A DNA stretch of 64,000 nucleotides from Aaosphaeria pasadenensis. Its lineage: Eukaryota; Ascomycota; Dothideomycetes; Pleosporales. The DNA is taken from the NCBI GenBank assembly GCA_022813625.1, contig JAKLMB010000016.1:248001-312000 (forward strand). Direction: 5' to 3'. This document shows, one piece after another, positions 32,547 to 45,113 of this stretch. The translations under genes were made by a program, and so were the position numbers. The notes beneath the pieces are model-generated. The model searched no databases. It was not told the origin of the DNA and saw only the letters and a list, made by a program, of their open reading frames with translations. Position 1 is the stretch's first letter. Every line of letters starts with the position of its first letter.

Positions 32547-34594
32547 CTACAAGCTATAATCATGTATGGCAGTTGGGCCTTGGTCGTTGTAGTCAGGCCT
32601 CGTCATATATCCTTTGTTTTGACCTTGGTCCACAACGAATATGACCTTAGCTGCGACCTGTGCGCCTAGGAATGCCGCCTCATCATATCCAGGTTCCTTC
32701 CACTCTGGGAAATACTCAGGTGGCTTCACTAGCTTAATACTGGTGGGTGTCTGTCCATGTGAAGAATGCTGGTTGTGCGAGTTCATGCCCTGAAGGATCG
32801 GATTCGCACCGGGGTGCATCAGATGCGGATTTTGTGCGGTGGTAGCAGCAAGGAGGAGAGGGTTCACCTGCGATGAACCACCATGAGGTGCGGACTGTGG
32901 CTGCGGTGTATTAGCGCCGGTGCCTGCTGGCGTTGAAATGTTGGATGGGATTTCGGAGGTGAAGATCGTGGCAGATGAAGGCGAGATAACATATTTCGCC
33001 TGTAGTGTTGCTTGAAGCGCATCTTTGAAACCTGTGCATAAACTTAGCAAATTGATCTTAGTCCAGGCGACAACGAATAACTTACCGCGGAGTCTGGAAC
33101 CGTTACCACACACAATCAACGAATCCCACAATTCGCTACGCTTGTTCACCTCGTCTACAGAGGAGACGCATCGATGAACTGCGTCCGCAATCTTCTCCAG
33201 TGTACCATTGCTTGCTGCTTGGAAACGCTCGACGCCAACTTCTATTTCACGTCTTATTCCTCCGGATTTGGCCCCTGGGGCTCCACTGCCTTCACCTCCT
33301 TCTCGAACTTCCTCTTCTGTGCCTTCTTGAGCCTTCTTGGAAGGCCCTTCGTCCAAGGCAGCGTGTGCCTCTGCGAGCCCTTTCTCGCCCAGATTCATGT
33401 TCTTAAGATTATCAAGCAAAGCATGATCTTCATATATGAAGGTGGCCTTCTGCTTCTTGGAGTTAGGCAACCTGATAGGCTTCGCTGTATTAACAGCTGT
33501 TTCGATGCCTTTCTTTTTCGCGTCTGCTCTGTCCTGCTTTTCTTTCTCCTTCTTTGCAAGATACTCGTCCATTTTGCCGCCAGCGACGATGCTCGCTACG
33601 TCCAGTACACCTTCATTCTCTTCACCAACTCCTTCCTCCCCTACCTCGGTGTCTTCTCCGGGGCCAAGGGGGGCATTGCCTATAGTAGTGGCCGCAGCAG
33701 GTCCAGAGCCTGGTGCACCAGTGGAGGCAGCTGACGCAGGATTCGTAATGGTATCCAGTTCTCCGGTGCCACCGGATCCTGGCAATGGTGTTCCAGCAGG
33801 CAGAATCTCACAGATATTTGACGTCTTGAGCTGTTCGCACATGTCTCGATTGAAGCCCTTTGCTTTGAGCAACGACAGCAAACCCTGTGTGAGAGCTTCC
33901 CCGCCACATCCTGGAAGTGAGATGACCCGGCCCTGAACGTGGGGAACAAACTCGCTAATTGCTGTAATGTCCACTTTGTCCTTTCCAACGTCGACAACTG
34001 TTGCGGTGTGTACTCCGAATGCCCAACTGGTCGCAAGGGCGGAATCCATAAGGCTGAATGCAGGAGTCTTGAACTTCTCGAAGAAGAACTGCGTGAGTTT
34101 TTCATGTTCGCGCGGCGTCCAGGCGGGCTGGGTTAGTAGAAGAATTGGGGTGTGGAACGGTGGGTTCATGGTATTGTAGACGTGGGTTATGAGCGCAAAG
34201 AAGCACGACCAGTTCACAATCCTCCCTTCGCGTATGGGCCATACTGCACCCTCCTCTGAGATGCGATCCTCTTCATATATGATCTCTTCTTGCTCGCTGC
34301 TGACTTTCTTTGACTCCTCACCATCGGCGGCGCCATTCTGATCTTCAGTTGGCTTTTCCGCAGATTGTTTTCGGCGCACTTTATATGGTTCCCATTCACC
34401 TTCTTTCTCCGCCGGGAACATGCGCGACCGCACGCGCGTTTTCGCGGGGGTGAAGGACTCGGGCAGGCCAAGCTGTGCGACGGTGGTCTCAGAGCCCGGG
34501 GCAATGATCTAGGTGAAAGTGAGCACATCTGAGGTGAACGGTGGGATGACTGCCTGTCACGTACAATTATTTGCTCATCCTTGAAGGGAGGCAT
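32547..34594 (-). CDS. ARP8: ARP8, actin-related protein of the INO80 chromatin remodeller
   Basis: Three exons on the minus strand, 34594-34565, 34508-33086 and 33031-32547, encode 645 residues. The first exon holds only ten codons. Exon 2 opens with IIAPGSETTVAQLGLPESF, the actin-fold phosphate-loop region of Arp8. It continues with TPILLLTQPAWTPREHEKL, TATVVDVGKDKVDITAI and a long disordered acidic insertion (about residues 235-390). The C-terminal actin half includes LWDSLIVCGNGSRLRG, FKDALQATLQAKYVISPSS and an Asn/His/Gly-rich loop. Arp8 binds actin and Arp4 on the HSA segment of Ino80 and contacts linker DNA. The second intron (33032-33085, 54 nt) contains no stop and is a multiple of three, so retention would add 18 residues. 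It shares a 268-bp promoter with NTE1. Confidence 0.95.
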
Positions 34595-34862
34595 GGCGGG
34601 CCAATGGGTGGAGCTCTATACGGCGCGTTGTTAAAGGTGAAGCTCTGCGGCGCGAACGAGGAACCAGGCGAAGTCACGCCAAGCATTGCCCTGGTCCATT
34701 ACGTTACCCGCTGGCTACCCACATGCCCGCCATTGCCAACTTCATGAACTCCACCACCGACTCTACAATTGCTCATGATGACCGTCCCATTTCTCGATCT
34801 TCTTGAATGCACTTTCGTTCGCTTAGCGGAGGGAGCACCTCCTTGATCAAAGAAAGGATATT
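34595..34862. promoter_or_regulatory. Compact divergent promoter, ARP8 / NTE1
   Basis: Only 268 bp separate the two start codons. A CCAAT motif lies at 34601, immediately upstream of ARP8. No TATA box is obvious, as in many housekeeping fungal promoters. Confidence 0.5.
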
Positions 34863-37800
34863 ATGAAACGAGCTGTTGCTTTTGCTATTGTCACTATGGA
34901 AGTCGCAGCAGCAATCACCTCTGCAGCGAACAGCTCTGCTGTAGTCGCCGCATCTGCTGTACAGGAATCGCTATCATCTCTGAAGGCCGCTGAGACCGCG
35001 TCCCCTACGACATTTGGTCTCCTCGGTCGTGTCATCCTGACAGTTTTGCGTATTATTCCAGGTCTACTCTACTGGATAATCACCTTTACCACGATCTCTT
35101 TGCCAACATGGCTCTTTACGCTCTTTTCTACCACGTTGACCTTCACGATGAACTTCACGACCCTGTGAGTGAGCATCACTCGAGTCGCAAATGTGCACTG
35201 ACCCCTTGTAGTATGCTCATCCTTACGTTTTTGGTTTCTACAGTAAGCTATCTAGTGCGCTACCGGTTTATGACCATGTATACACGATTGCCACCGGAGC
35301 CACAGCGTGATGAACCCCAGGTGGAAGTCTTCCCAGAAAGCCAGGAAGGCGACTCAAAAAGGGCACTATCCAATTATATCGATGAATTCCTGAGCGCCAT
35401 CAAGGTTTTTGGCTATCTGGAGCGCCCGGTCTTCCATGAATTAACACGAACGATGCAGACTAGGAAGCTCATCGCCGGGGAGACTTTGTTGCTGGAAGAA
35501 GAGAAAGGATTTTGCTTGGTAGTAGATGGTGAGGTTCAAATCTTTGTAAAATCCAACAGGGATGGGCCAGACTCTGATGACGATGACGACGACGGTCACG
35601 GAGCTGCATCAGGAGGCGGGCGTGGCCACCAAGGCCATAGTCAAGGCTACCAGCTCCTAACGGAAGTCAAGAATGGCGCTCCGATGTCTTCGCTGTTCTC
35701 TATTCTTTCTCTATTCACTGAGGATGTGAAATTGCGGCACGAAGACGATGAAGTAGGGTTGGAGTCAAGCAGACCTACAACACCTTATGGTATGGACAGA
35801 CAATCGCGGCCAACTATCACACGGGATAATAGTTTTACGATGGATAATTCGCGTCCAGATACTCCAAATGACGTGCCTGTCTTGCCAGGCCAAGGAATAC
35901 GGCATCAGAGCACCTCTACACTCGCAAGTCCTACGGCAGATGGCCACCTCCCGAGTGTTCCGCCTTTGACATTGGACACAAACGGTAGTGCTGATGAACA
36001 TGTGCGACCCAAGTCCCACAAAACCCAGGCAAGATCACGAGCCCCAAAGTCTGCCCACCCCGATATCGTAGCTAGGGCAACCGTTGATACCACGATTGCC
36101 ATTATTCCGGCCACTGCATTTCGACGACTGACTCGTATCTATCCAAAAGCAACAGCACATATTGTGCAAGTAATTCTCACTCGTTTGCAGCGTGTTACTC
36201 TCGCAACTGGTCATGCGTACCTTGGTTTAACGAGTGAAGTTTTGAGGACGGAAAAGCTTATGAACAAATACACCAACTATGATCTACCTGGGTTTCTGCG
36301 AGATGCGCCTCTCGAAAGGTTGAAAGAGAAATTTGCTGCCGAAAGAGAGCGTATTGGCAATGAAGAGGGCATGAAGGGCATCGCGCTGCATAATCCCGGT
36401 GCAGGTAAACGCCGAAGAAGATCGAGTGCTACACTCAGGAAAGGAGCTGCTGCACAGGCTCGACTTGCAGCAGCACGCGGAGCATCAATGGACATGACGA
36501 GTGAGGCCCTTCAGCATATGGCGTCTCCTAGCCTTGATAGAAATGATGGCATCAGTGCAGGCGATTTACTTACCAATACCCATATACCCCGTGGGCAAGA
36601 CCGACGTAATCGATATAGCTTTTCCCAGCCGCTGCACCAAGAAATTCGTCGAGACCCAAAAACACCTTTGGATGTGGGCGCTTTTAATCCATTTAATTCG
36701 CCATTGACTCGCCCTACGACACTTCAGCGCCAGGAATCTGTCGATGAAGCCATGCTTTTCAGGGATTCCGTACTCGAGTGCATGTTCAAGGCAATTGGGC
36801 TCAGTAATCTGGATAACCCTACAGCTAAACTGGGCTCTGTGGATCAATCGCCTCGTCTCGTCTCCTTCGATGCTAAGAAGCAGAAGGCTGTGTTCTCCAA
36901 TGTTTTTGGCTTCATGGATCCTTACGAAGCTTCGCGAGACGGCGATACGGAGTCTGTCATTTCAGCATCAGCATCGGCACAGTCAGCCTTCAGCTTTGCT
37001 GGCAACCAGAACTTGCTCGAGGAAATTGTAAACGACGTGGAGATTGTCTTCTTTCCGAAAGGGGCGGTGCTGGTTGAGCAAGGCGAACGAAATCCTGGAC
37101 TCTACTACGTTATTGACGGTTTCCTCGATGTGAGCGTTCCACTAGAAGAAGATCTCTCGGAACCCAATGTCTTGGGGACATTGCCAGTGAATCCTAGTGT
37201 GGACGAGTCTGAACTCTTTGGCGGTCCACGAATCAAACGAGCAGGAACATCTGCGTCGGCGCGCCATGGTGCGGAGGGTAACAAGAAAAAGAAAACGAGA
37301 AAGAGTTTGTTCTTGACCAAACCTGGAGGTCTTGCTGGTTACTTAGGAACTGTATCCTCCTATCGGTCTTTCATTGACGTTACAGCTAAGACCGACGTGT
37401 ACGTTGGTTTTCTCCCACGGGCTTCCATTGAGCGGATCGTAGACAGATACCCGGTCGTGCTCCTTACGATGGCCAAGCGTCTGACAACTCTTTTACCTCG
37501 TCTGATATTGCATATCGACTTTGCATTAGAATGGGTTCAAGTGAACGCTGGTCAGGTCCTCTACAACCAAGGCGACGAAAGTGATGCCATCTATATCGTG
37601 CTTAATGGACGTTTGCGGGCGATACAAGATGGTGAGAATAATGACATGAAGGTGATTGGAGAATACGGACAGGGAGACAGCGTTGGCGAGCTCGAGGTTC
37701 TTACCGAGTCTGCACGACCAGGCTCTCTGCACGCTATTCGTGACACTGAAGTTGCCAAATTTCCCAAGACGCTGTTCAACAGTCTTGCATTGGAGCACCC

Positions 37801-39584
37801 TGGCATTACTATAAAGATCTCTAAAATCATTGCATCTCGCATGAGAGCTCTAATGGATGATCCGCTACACGAGCAGACGAAGGAACGAAGAGACAAGGCA
37901 ACCCGCAGCAAAGTTTCCTCAACTGTGAATCTTCGTACTGTGGCCATACTTCCCGTCACCGCAGGAATCCCGGTCGTTGAATTCGCCAGCCGCCTGATGA
38001 ATGCTCTCTCGCAGATAGGGATTCCAAATGGTGTAGTATCTCTAAATCAAGCCGCCATTCTCAACCATCTCGGCCGACATGCATTCAATCGCATGGGCAA
38101 GCTCAAACTTTCACAATACTTGGCCGATCTGGAGGAGAAATATGGATTGGTGCTCTACGTTGCCGATACAACAGTCAAATCGCCCTGGACACAGACATGT
38201 ATCAGCCAGGCCGACTGCATTCTTCTTGTGGGGTTGGCTGAAGGCTCACCGACCATTGGCGAGTACGAACGCCTTTTGCTGACGACCAAGACCACTGCAC
38301 GCAAAGAGCTGGTGATTTTGCATTCGGAGAAATTCTGCCCTCCCGGTCTCAGCCGTAAGTGGCTCCGCAACCGTCCCTGGGTGAATGGCAGCCATCACCA
38401 TATCCAAATGTCATTTCGGACGACTCCCGAACCGGTGCACCCTGCTGGGCGCCGCTTCGGAACTGCTCTGAAACAGAGAGTGCAGGTACTCCAGGCCGAG
38501 ATTCAGAAGTACACGTCCCGCCGTGTGCGACAAACCCCGCTTTACTCTGCAGAAACGCCATTCAAGGGCGATTTCCATCGACTCGCTAGACGTCTATGTG
38601 GAAAATCTGTCGGGTTGGTACTTGGTGGAGGAGGTGCTCGAGGCATCGCTCAGATTGGCATTATTCGGGCTCTGGAGGAGGCCGGCATTCCGATTGACCT
38701 TGTCGGTGGAACATCCATAGGTGCTTTCATCGGTGCACTGTATGCTTGGGATGCAGATGTTGTTCCGATGTACGGTCGTGCTAAGAAGTTTGCCGGCCGT
38801 ATGGGCAGTATCTGGAGATTCGCTCTTGACTTGACGTATCCATCGTAAGTTTAGGCAAATGCATAATCATCTCGTTGCAAACCACTGATATTCATCCAGG
38901 GCATCATACACTACCGGACATGAATTCAACCGAGGCATCTTTAAGACATTTGGTAATTCTCAGATTGAAGATTTCTGGCTTGAGTATTATTGCAACACGA
39001 CCAACATCAGTAAGAGTCGTTCAGAGATACACACGAGCGGGTATGTATGGCGGTACGTGCGAGCGTCCATGTCTCTTGCGGGGTTGCTCCCTCCGCTGTG
39101 TGATGGGGGCAGTATGCTGCTTGATGGAGGCTACATCGATAACTTGACGGTCACGCACATGAAGTCATTGGGCGCAGATGTCATCTTCGCCATCGACGTG
39201 GGATCTCTAGATGACGACGCGCCGCAAACATTTGGAGACTCACTATCCGGATTCTGGGCATTTTATAATCGATGGAATCCTTTCTCATCGTACCCGAATC
39301 CGCCAACTCTATCAGAGATTCAGTCGCGATTGGCGTATGTGTCAAGCTACGAGGCGCTAGAGCGCGCCAAGAATACGCCAGGGTGCAGGTACATGCGACC
39401 TCCGATTGACCCCTACGGAACGCTTGATTTTGCCAAATTCGACGAAATCTATCAGGTCGGGTACCAGTACGGGAAGGAATACCTGGGGCAGTTGAAGGAA
39501 CAAGGTGATCTACCGGTGCAGGAAGAGACTGAGAAGGAGAAGAACCTGAGGCGGACAATGGCACCCAGGCGAGCAAGTATCTGA
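34863..39584 (+). CDS. NTE1: NTE1, lysophospholipase / neuropathy target esterase-type patatin phospholipase
   Basis: Three exons, 34863-35164, 35212-38844 and 38900-39584, encode 1,539 residues, normal for fungal NTE1. The N-terminus carries two to three hydrophobic segments (about residues 40-125) that anchor it in the ER. Cyclic-nucleotide-binding-like domains follow, seen in AGETLLLEEEKGFCLVVDGE, KGAVLVEQGERNPGLYYVID and NAGQVLYNQGDESDAIYIVL. The patatin domain has GGGGARG (from Gly1239), the nucleophile Ser1269 in GTSIG and the catalytic Asp1387 in LDGGYIDN. The enzyme deacylates phosphatidylcholine to glycerophosphocholine at the ER and affects phospholipid homeostasis. The final intron sits between the nucleophile and the Asp. 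The start at 34863 is the first ATG; one at 34896 (MEVAAAITSA) is also possible. Confidence 0.96.
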
Positions 39585-40684
39585 GAGGGCATTTTCTTGG
39601 GGGAGCTAACCGGTGCAATGAGCGACCAACTATAGAAATGGAGGGTCTACGGATAGATAGTTAGAGATTCGGAAGTAGTCATATCATCATCGAAACCCCC
39701 TCTCCCCATGTAGTGTGTGGCCTACCCTACCCCACAGTAGTGACGATGATGTGATTAAATTGAGATGCGCTTAAGCTAGCTGCCACGTGAACAGCATACA
39801 AGCAAGACAAGGAGGGGACAAGAAGGGATTGACGATAATCAGGTCTGGGTTTTCTGTCGCTGGCTAGAGAACGAGATCGGACTATTCTGGTGCGACGTGC
39901 GGAGGACGAGGGTGGATATAATGAGGACTACGGCTCCGCTGCCTTTTACTGTGGTGTGGGTAGGTACCTAAGGTATCTATTACTCTGTACCTAAGTAGTT
40001 AGCTCGTAGCAGTCTTTTACTGTAACCTACGGAGACTCGGAGTACTTGTACTTTGTATAAAATTGTTAGTGGACATAGGTAGATATCGGGTGTCGGATGG
40101 CTGTGATTGGTGCAGATGCCCGTTCCTTTCCCTTCTGCTTTGAGCTGGCACGCTGGGAAGTGGACCGGGAATGAAACCGAAAAACCCCTGCTGGATGCCA
40201 TACCCCAAATGGCTTAGCCTGTCCCTGATCCTCCCAAAACCCGCCATTGCAATGTACCGTCGTTATCCGGGCCCTTCACTACTGCGCTCATCGATAAGCT
40301 CACCGACGGGAAAATCCTCCAAGATATCTCATACTTTCCCACCATCATCGATAATACAATAATATCTAAATAAAACTACCTTGACTCTGCTCTGCTCTAC
40401 CCTTTTTCCTGCTTCTCTCCAATCCCTCTCTCTCTTCCTCCTCCTCATCTCTCTCCCTTCATTTTCCTCTACTTTTTTCTTTCAGAGAGAGATCTTTACC
40501 CCAACCAGATAACGTCACCGATCCATCTCCCCACCTAGCTTGTTGGATTTTTTTATTCCCCCAGATCCTTCCTCCGAATTGACCCTTTCTTCCCCACCAC
40601 GGTTGCATTGGCCTCCTATATAACCCTTAATCCGTCCGTCAGGGCACCTCCTTCGCCTTTGACCCGTCCACCACATAATTCACA
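39585..40684. other. Intergenic region, NTE1 to GCV2
   Basis: NTE1 3' UTR, then from about 40370 a strongly pyrimidine-rich leader (long CT runs) leading to GCV2. No gene is supported. Confidence 0.5.
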
Positions 40685-43600
40685 ATGCGCACAGCGTGCC
40701 TCAGAGCAGCAAGCTCCGCGAGCAGGCTCGCTCGCTCCCCCAGAGCAACTCCCCTGACACGTTTTCGCCCGACTCCATCCCAGAGTGGTGTCTGCTCTCC
40801 CCTCCAGAATGCTGCTTTCCAGCCATTGAGGCGCTCCTTCCACGCTACCACTGCTGAAGATGCCCTCGAGAAAGACCTTGGGTCTGACAAGGCCCACGAG
40901 CCATTCCGCAACCTCGACACCTTCCCACGCCGACACATCGGTCCCTCTGCCAGCTCGGTCAAGAAGATGCTTGCCACTCTCGACCCTCCGGCCAAGAGCT
41001 TGGACGAGTTCGTGAAGCAGGTCATTCCAGCTAACGTTCTGTCCGACCGGACTCTCAAGATATCTGGAATTGGCAAGAACAGCAACCGCGACTTCGACGA
41101 GGGCATTGCCGAGCGAGACCTTTTGACGGCTTTCAAGGAGATGATGGACGAGAACAATCCAGGACACTGCTTCATCGGACAAGGCTACGCAGCTTCAAAG
41201 GTTCCTGAGGTGATCAAGAGGAACGTGCTGGAGAACCCAGCTTGGTACACAAGCTATACCCCATACCAGCCAGAGATCAGTCAAGGAAGATTGGAGTCAT
41301 TGCTCAATTTCCAAACTGTGGTAACCGACCTCACTGGTCTGTCCATTGCGAACGCCTCCGTCTTGGATGAACCCACCGCTGCCGCCGAAGCCATGACGCT
41401 ATCCTATGGCTCACTGCCAACTTCCCGACAAAAGCGAAAGGGCAAGACCTTCCTCGTGTCCGACACTTGCCACCCCCAGACCATCGATGTCCTCTACTCC
41501 CGAGCTGAGGGTTTCGGTATCAACATTGAAATTGTCGATGTCTTGAAGGACAGCAGCAAGAGAGTTGAGGAGCTCGGCAATGACCTTGTCGGTGTCTTGG
41601 TTCAATACCCTAACACTGAGGGTGGTGTCCAAGACTTCAAGGATCTATCCGAGAAGGTCCACAAGAATGGCGCTCTCCTCAGTGTTGCTACGGACCTCCT
41701 GGCACTCACTGTTCTTACACCTCCGGGAGAGTTTGGCGCCGATATCGCATTCGGCAACGCCCAACGTTTTGGAGTGCCATTGGGCTATGGTGGTCCACAC
41801 GCCGCCTTCTTTGCTTGCTCTGACAAGTATAAGCGCAAGATTCCCGGCCGTATCATTGGTTTGTCCAAGGACAGGCTGGGAAACCATGCTGCTCGTCTTG
41901 CTCTACAGACCCGAGAGCAGCATATTCGCCGGGAGAAAGCCACAAGTAACATCTGCACCGCTCAGGCTCTCCTTGCAAACATGAGTGCCTTCTACGCCGT
42001 ATATCATGGGCCTAACGGGCTTACCGATATTGCCAGGCACGTCATTGCTACTGCACGTCGCGTTCAGGGGGCGATTGCCGAGATTGGCTTCAAGACTGGC
42101 CAGCGCAGCAAATTGGACAATACTCCAGTGCCATTTGATACTCTTGTCGTGGAGACTGGCTCCGAGACTGGTGCAATCATCAATGCATTGGAGAAAGAGT
42201 CGGTCTATGTTCGCAAGCTCGATGAGAACCACCTCAGCATCACCGTTGACGAGACGACCACCATCGAATCAGCATCCAAGCTCGTCAATGTCTTTGCTGC
42301 CCAGAAAGGAAAGCAGGCCCCTTCTCTTACCACCCCGACTGATGCCGACACTGCATCTGCCTTCAAGAGAACTAGCCCCTTCCTCACCCACCCGGTCTTC
42401 AACTCTCATCACTCTGAGACCGAGCTTCTCCGATACATCTATCATCTACAGTCCAAGGACCTTTCTCTTGTGCACTCAATGATCCCCCTAGGATCTTGCA
42501 CCATGAAGCTCAACGCGACCACTGAGATGGTTCCAGTGTCATGGCCAACTGTAGGCAACATGCATCCGTTCTTGCCATTAGAAAACGCCAAGGGCTATAC
42601 GCAAATGATTGGAGAGCTGGAGAATGATTTGGCCAATATCACCGGCTTTCACTCGGTCTCGCTCCAGCCGAATTCGGGTGCACAGGGCGAGTTTACTGGT
42701 CTCCGTGTCATCAGGAAGTATCTCGAGCAACAGCCAGGAAAGAAGCGAGACATCTGCTTGATTCCTGTCTCTGCTCATGGCACTAACCCTGCAAGTGCTG
42801 CCATGGTCGGAATGCGCGTCGTCCCGATCAAGTGCGATCCAGTGACGGGCAACCTTGACATGGCTGATCTCAAGGCGAAATGTGAGAAGCACAGCGAGGA
42901 ATTGGGCGCCATTATGGTTACTTACCCAAGTACCTTCGGTGTTTTCGAGCCAAAGATCAAGGAAGTATGCGACCTCATCCATGAACATGGCGGACAAGTC
43001 TACATGGATGGAGCCAATATGAATGCACAGATCGGGCTTACCTCGCCTGGCGAGATTGGCGCCGATGTCTGCCATTTGAACTTACACAAGACTTTCTGTA
43101 TTCCCCACGGAGGAGGCGGTCCTGGTGTAGGACCCATTGGTGTTGCAGAGCACCTTGCACCTTTCCTGCCTGGACACTTGAGGGGCGAGACCGGTGGCGC
43201 GCAAGCAATTGCACCAGTTAGTGGCGCACCCTGGGGCAGTGCCAGTATTTTACCCATCAGCTGGGCATATATCAAGATGATGGGTGCCGTCGGACTGACA
43301 CAAGCTACCAAGATTACTCTCCTCAACGCGAACTACATCCTCGCACGCCTCAAGCCCTACTATCCTATTGTCTATACCAACGATAACGGCCGCTGCGCTC
43401 ACGAGTTCATTTTGGATATCCGACAGTTCAAGGAAACGGCCGGTATCGAAGCCATCGATGTCGCGAAGCGTCTTCAGGATTATGGCTTCCACGCACCCAC
43501 TATGTCCTGGCCTGTTGCCAACACCCTCATGATCGAGCCCACCGAGTCCGAGAGCAAAGAGGAACTAGACAGGTTCTGCGACGCTCTCATCTCCATCCGC

Positions 43601-43959
43601 AAAGAGATCGAGGCAATCGAGAAGGGCGAGCAGCCAAAGGACACCAACGTGCTTAAGATGTCACCCCACTCACAGCAGGATCTCATCCTCGGCGAGTGGA
43701 GCCGTCCTTATACCAGGGAAAACGCTGCATATCCCTTGCCTTACCTGAAGGAGAAGAAGTTCTGGCCTGCAGTTACCAGGCTTGACGATGGTACGTCTTA
43801 CCCAATTCTTACTGAAACTCACGACCATCAATTGAAAAGTTTTATCATCATGACTAACTTTCTGTCTTAGCTTACGGCGACACCAACCTCTTCTGCACAT
43901 GTGCTCCGGTCGAAGATGCAGAGGACATCACTGGAGCCGCTGCACCCAATCCGACCTAA
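40685..43959 (+). CDS. GCV2: Glycine decarboxylase P protein, mitochondrial (glycine cleavage system)
   Basis: Two exons, 40685-43790 and 43871-43959, encode 1,064 residues, the normal length. The start gives an Arg/Ser/Ala-rich presequence (RTACLRAASSASRLARS). The mature protein opens with DTFPRRHIGPSASSVKKML. The C-terminal half holds the pyridoxal-phosphate site HLNLHKTFCIPHGGGGPGVG with the Schiff-base Lys, preceded by MVTYPSTFGVFE and YMDGANMNAQIG. The enzyme decarboxylates glycine and passes the aminomethyl group to the lipoyl H protein in the matrix. The short last exon encodes AYGDTNLFCTCAPVEDAE, the conserved end of the family, which fixes the single intron. The long pyrimidine-rich leader suggests strong expression. 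Confidence 0.97.
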
Positions 43960-45113
43960 TACCTCCGTCGCGTTCGACACACCCTATACCATTTCTTCGA
44001 CTTTAATGTACATAATGCATTGTAACGCCTGACGAAGACATCCGGAGAAAATCTCTCCTTTGTCCATTCCATTCACATGTAGTGCGCATATCATCTTTCA
44101 ACACAGCACGTCCAACATTTATTTCCCTCTTCGGCGAGGAGCTCGGGCAGGAAAGCATCCAGGCATGGCGTTGAGAAATCGTTTTTACTTTTTGATCAGC
44201 ATCAAACAATCCCCCCCATTTTCAACAGAGGGGCGGCTCCTTGCTGGGTGGTGTTTTTTTTTTTCTCCCAATTTTTGAGATTTGATCTACCCCTCAAATT
44301 CATTTGGGGGGATTTTAAAATCCATTTCTTGTTGATGCGAAGACCCAAAAAAGTCTAGAACATTAGATAGATCGAAATTCATCATCATCATTCTAAAGAC
44401 ATTTGCATCCGAGCACCTGCTACATGCTAATGTTAGTATAATAACAGTAGTATGAGTGTATATACCGCAACGATAATTAACATACACACATGAAACCATA
44501 TGAGAGGAGCAAAAAGGCCATCTGTTGCGCATCCACGAAAAAGTTACTTGTCTACACTACTTTCCCAAAGTGGTATTTAGCGGGCGGTTAGATTCCCCAG
44601 CCAATGAACTCGCTTCCATGGGTGCCTGGATGATGATGTAGGAAGCCCAGAGCCGGGATCAAAAGTCGCTAAGGAACAGAAAACAGAAAACAGAAAACAG
44701 AAAAAGGTATTATCTTATTACCGCAATTGACTGCTCATTCTTTTAGCAACCAATTGGTCTATGTTCAAAAGAGAAAGAAATGGGAGACTATATCTATATC
44801 ATAGCGTTGGACACTTTCATACACCGACTGGCTATCACTACAAGGAAACACAATTAATGATGGGTGGAAATGGTAAGTCGAAAGATTCGTTGCAGGATAT
44901 AATTTTCTCTTTTCAGACCACTAGTTACTATTCTAAGAACACATTGGGTGCCACTCGTTCTCTCTGACCCTACTTTTCCAATCCGGATTCATCAAGGTTC
45001 GTCACATCATCGCCCTGGTATACGCCTTCGGCCCACGCCTCAATGATTATTGTATTTATTTATTTTTGTTCGTCGCAGGTCAACACAGTCAATGTGCTTG
45101 AAGGGATATAAAT
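43960..45113. other. Intergenic region between convergent GCV2 and FBA1
   Basis: Both 3' UTRs and an AT-rich centre. It contains a short tandem repeat (separate entry). No gene is supported. Confidence 0.5.
44675..44702. repeat. Four tandem copies of AACAGAA
   Basis: A 7-bp unit, AACAGAA, occurs four times head to tail with no mismatch. Confidence 0.9.
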
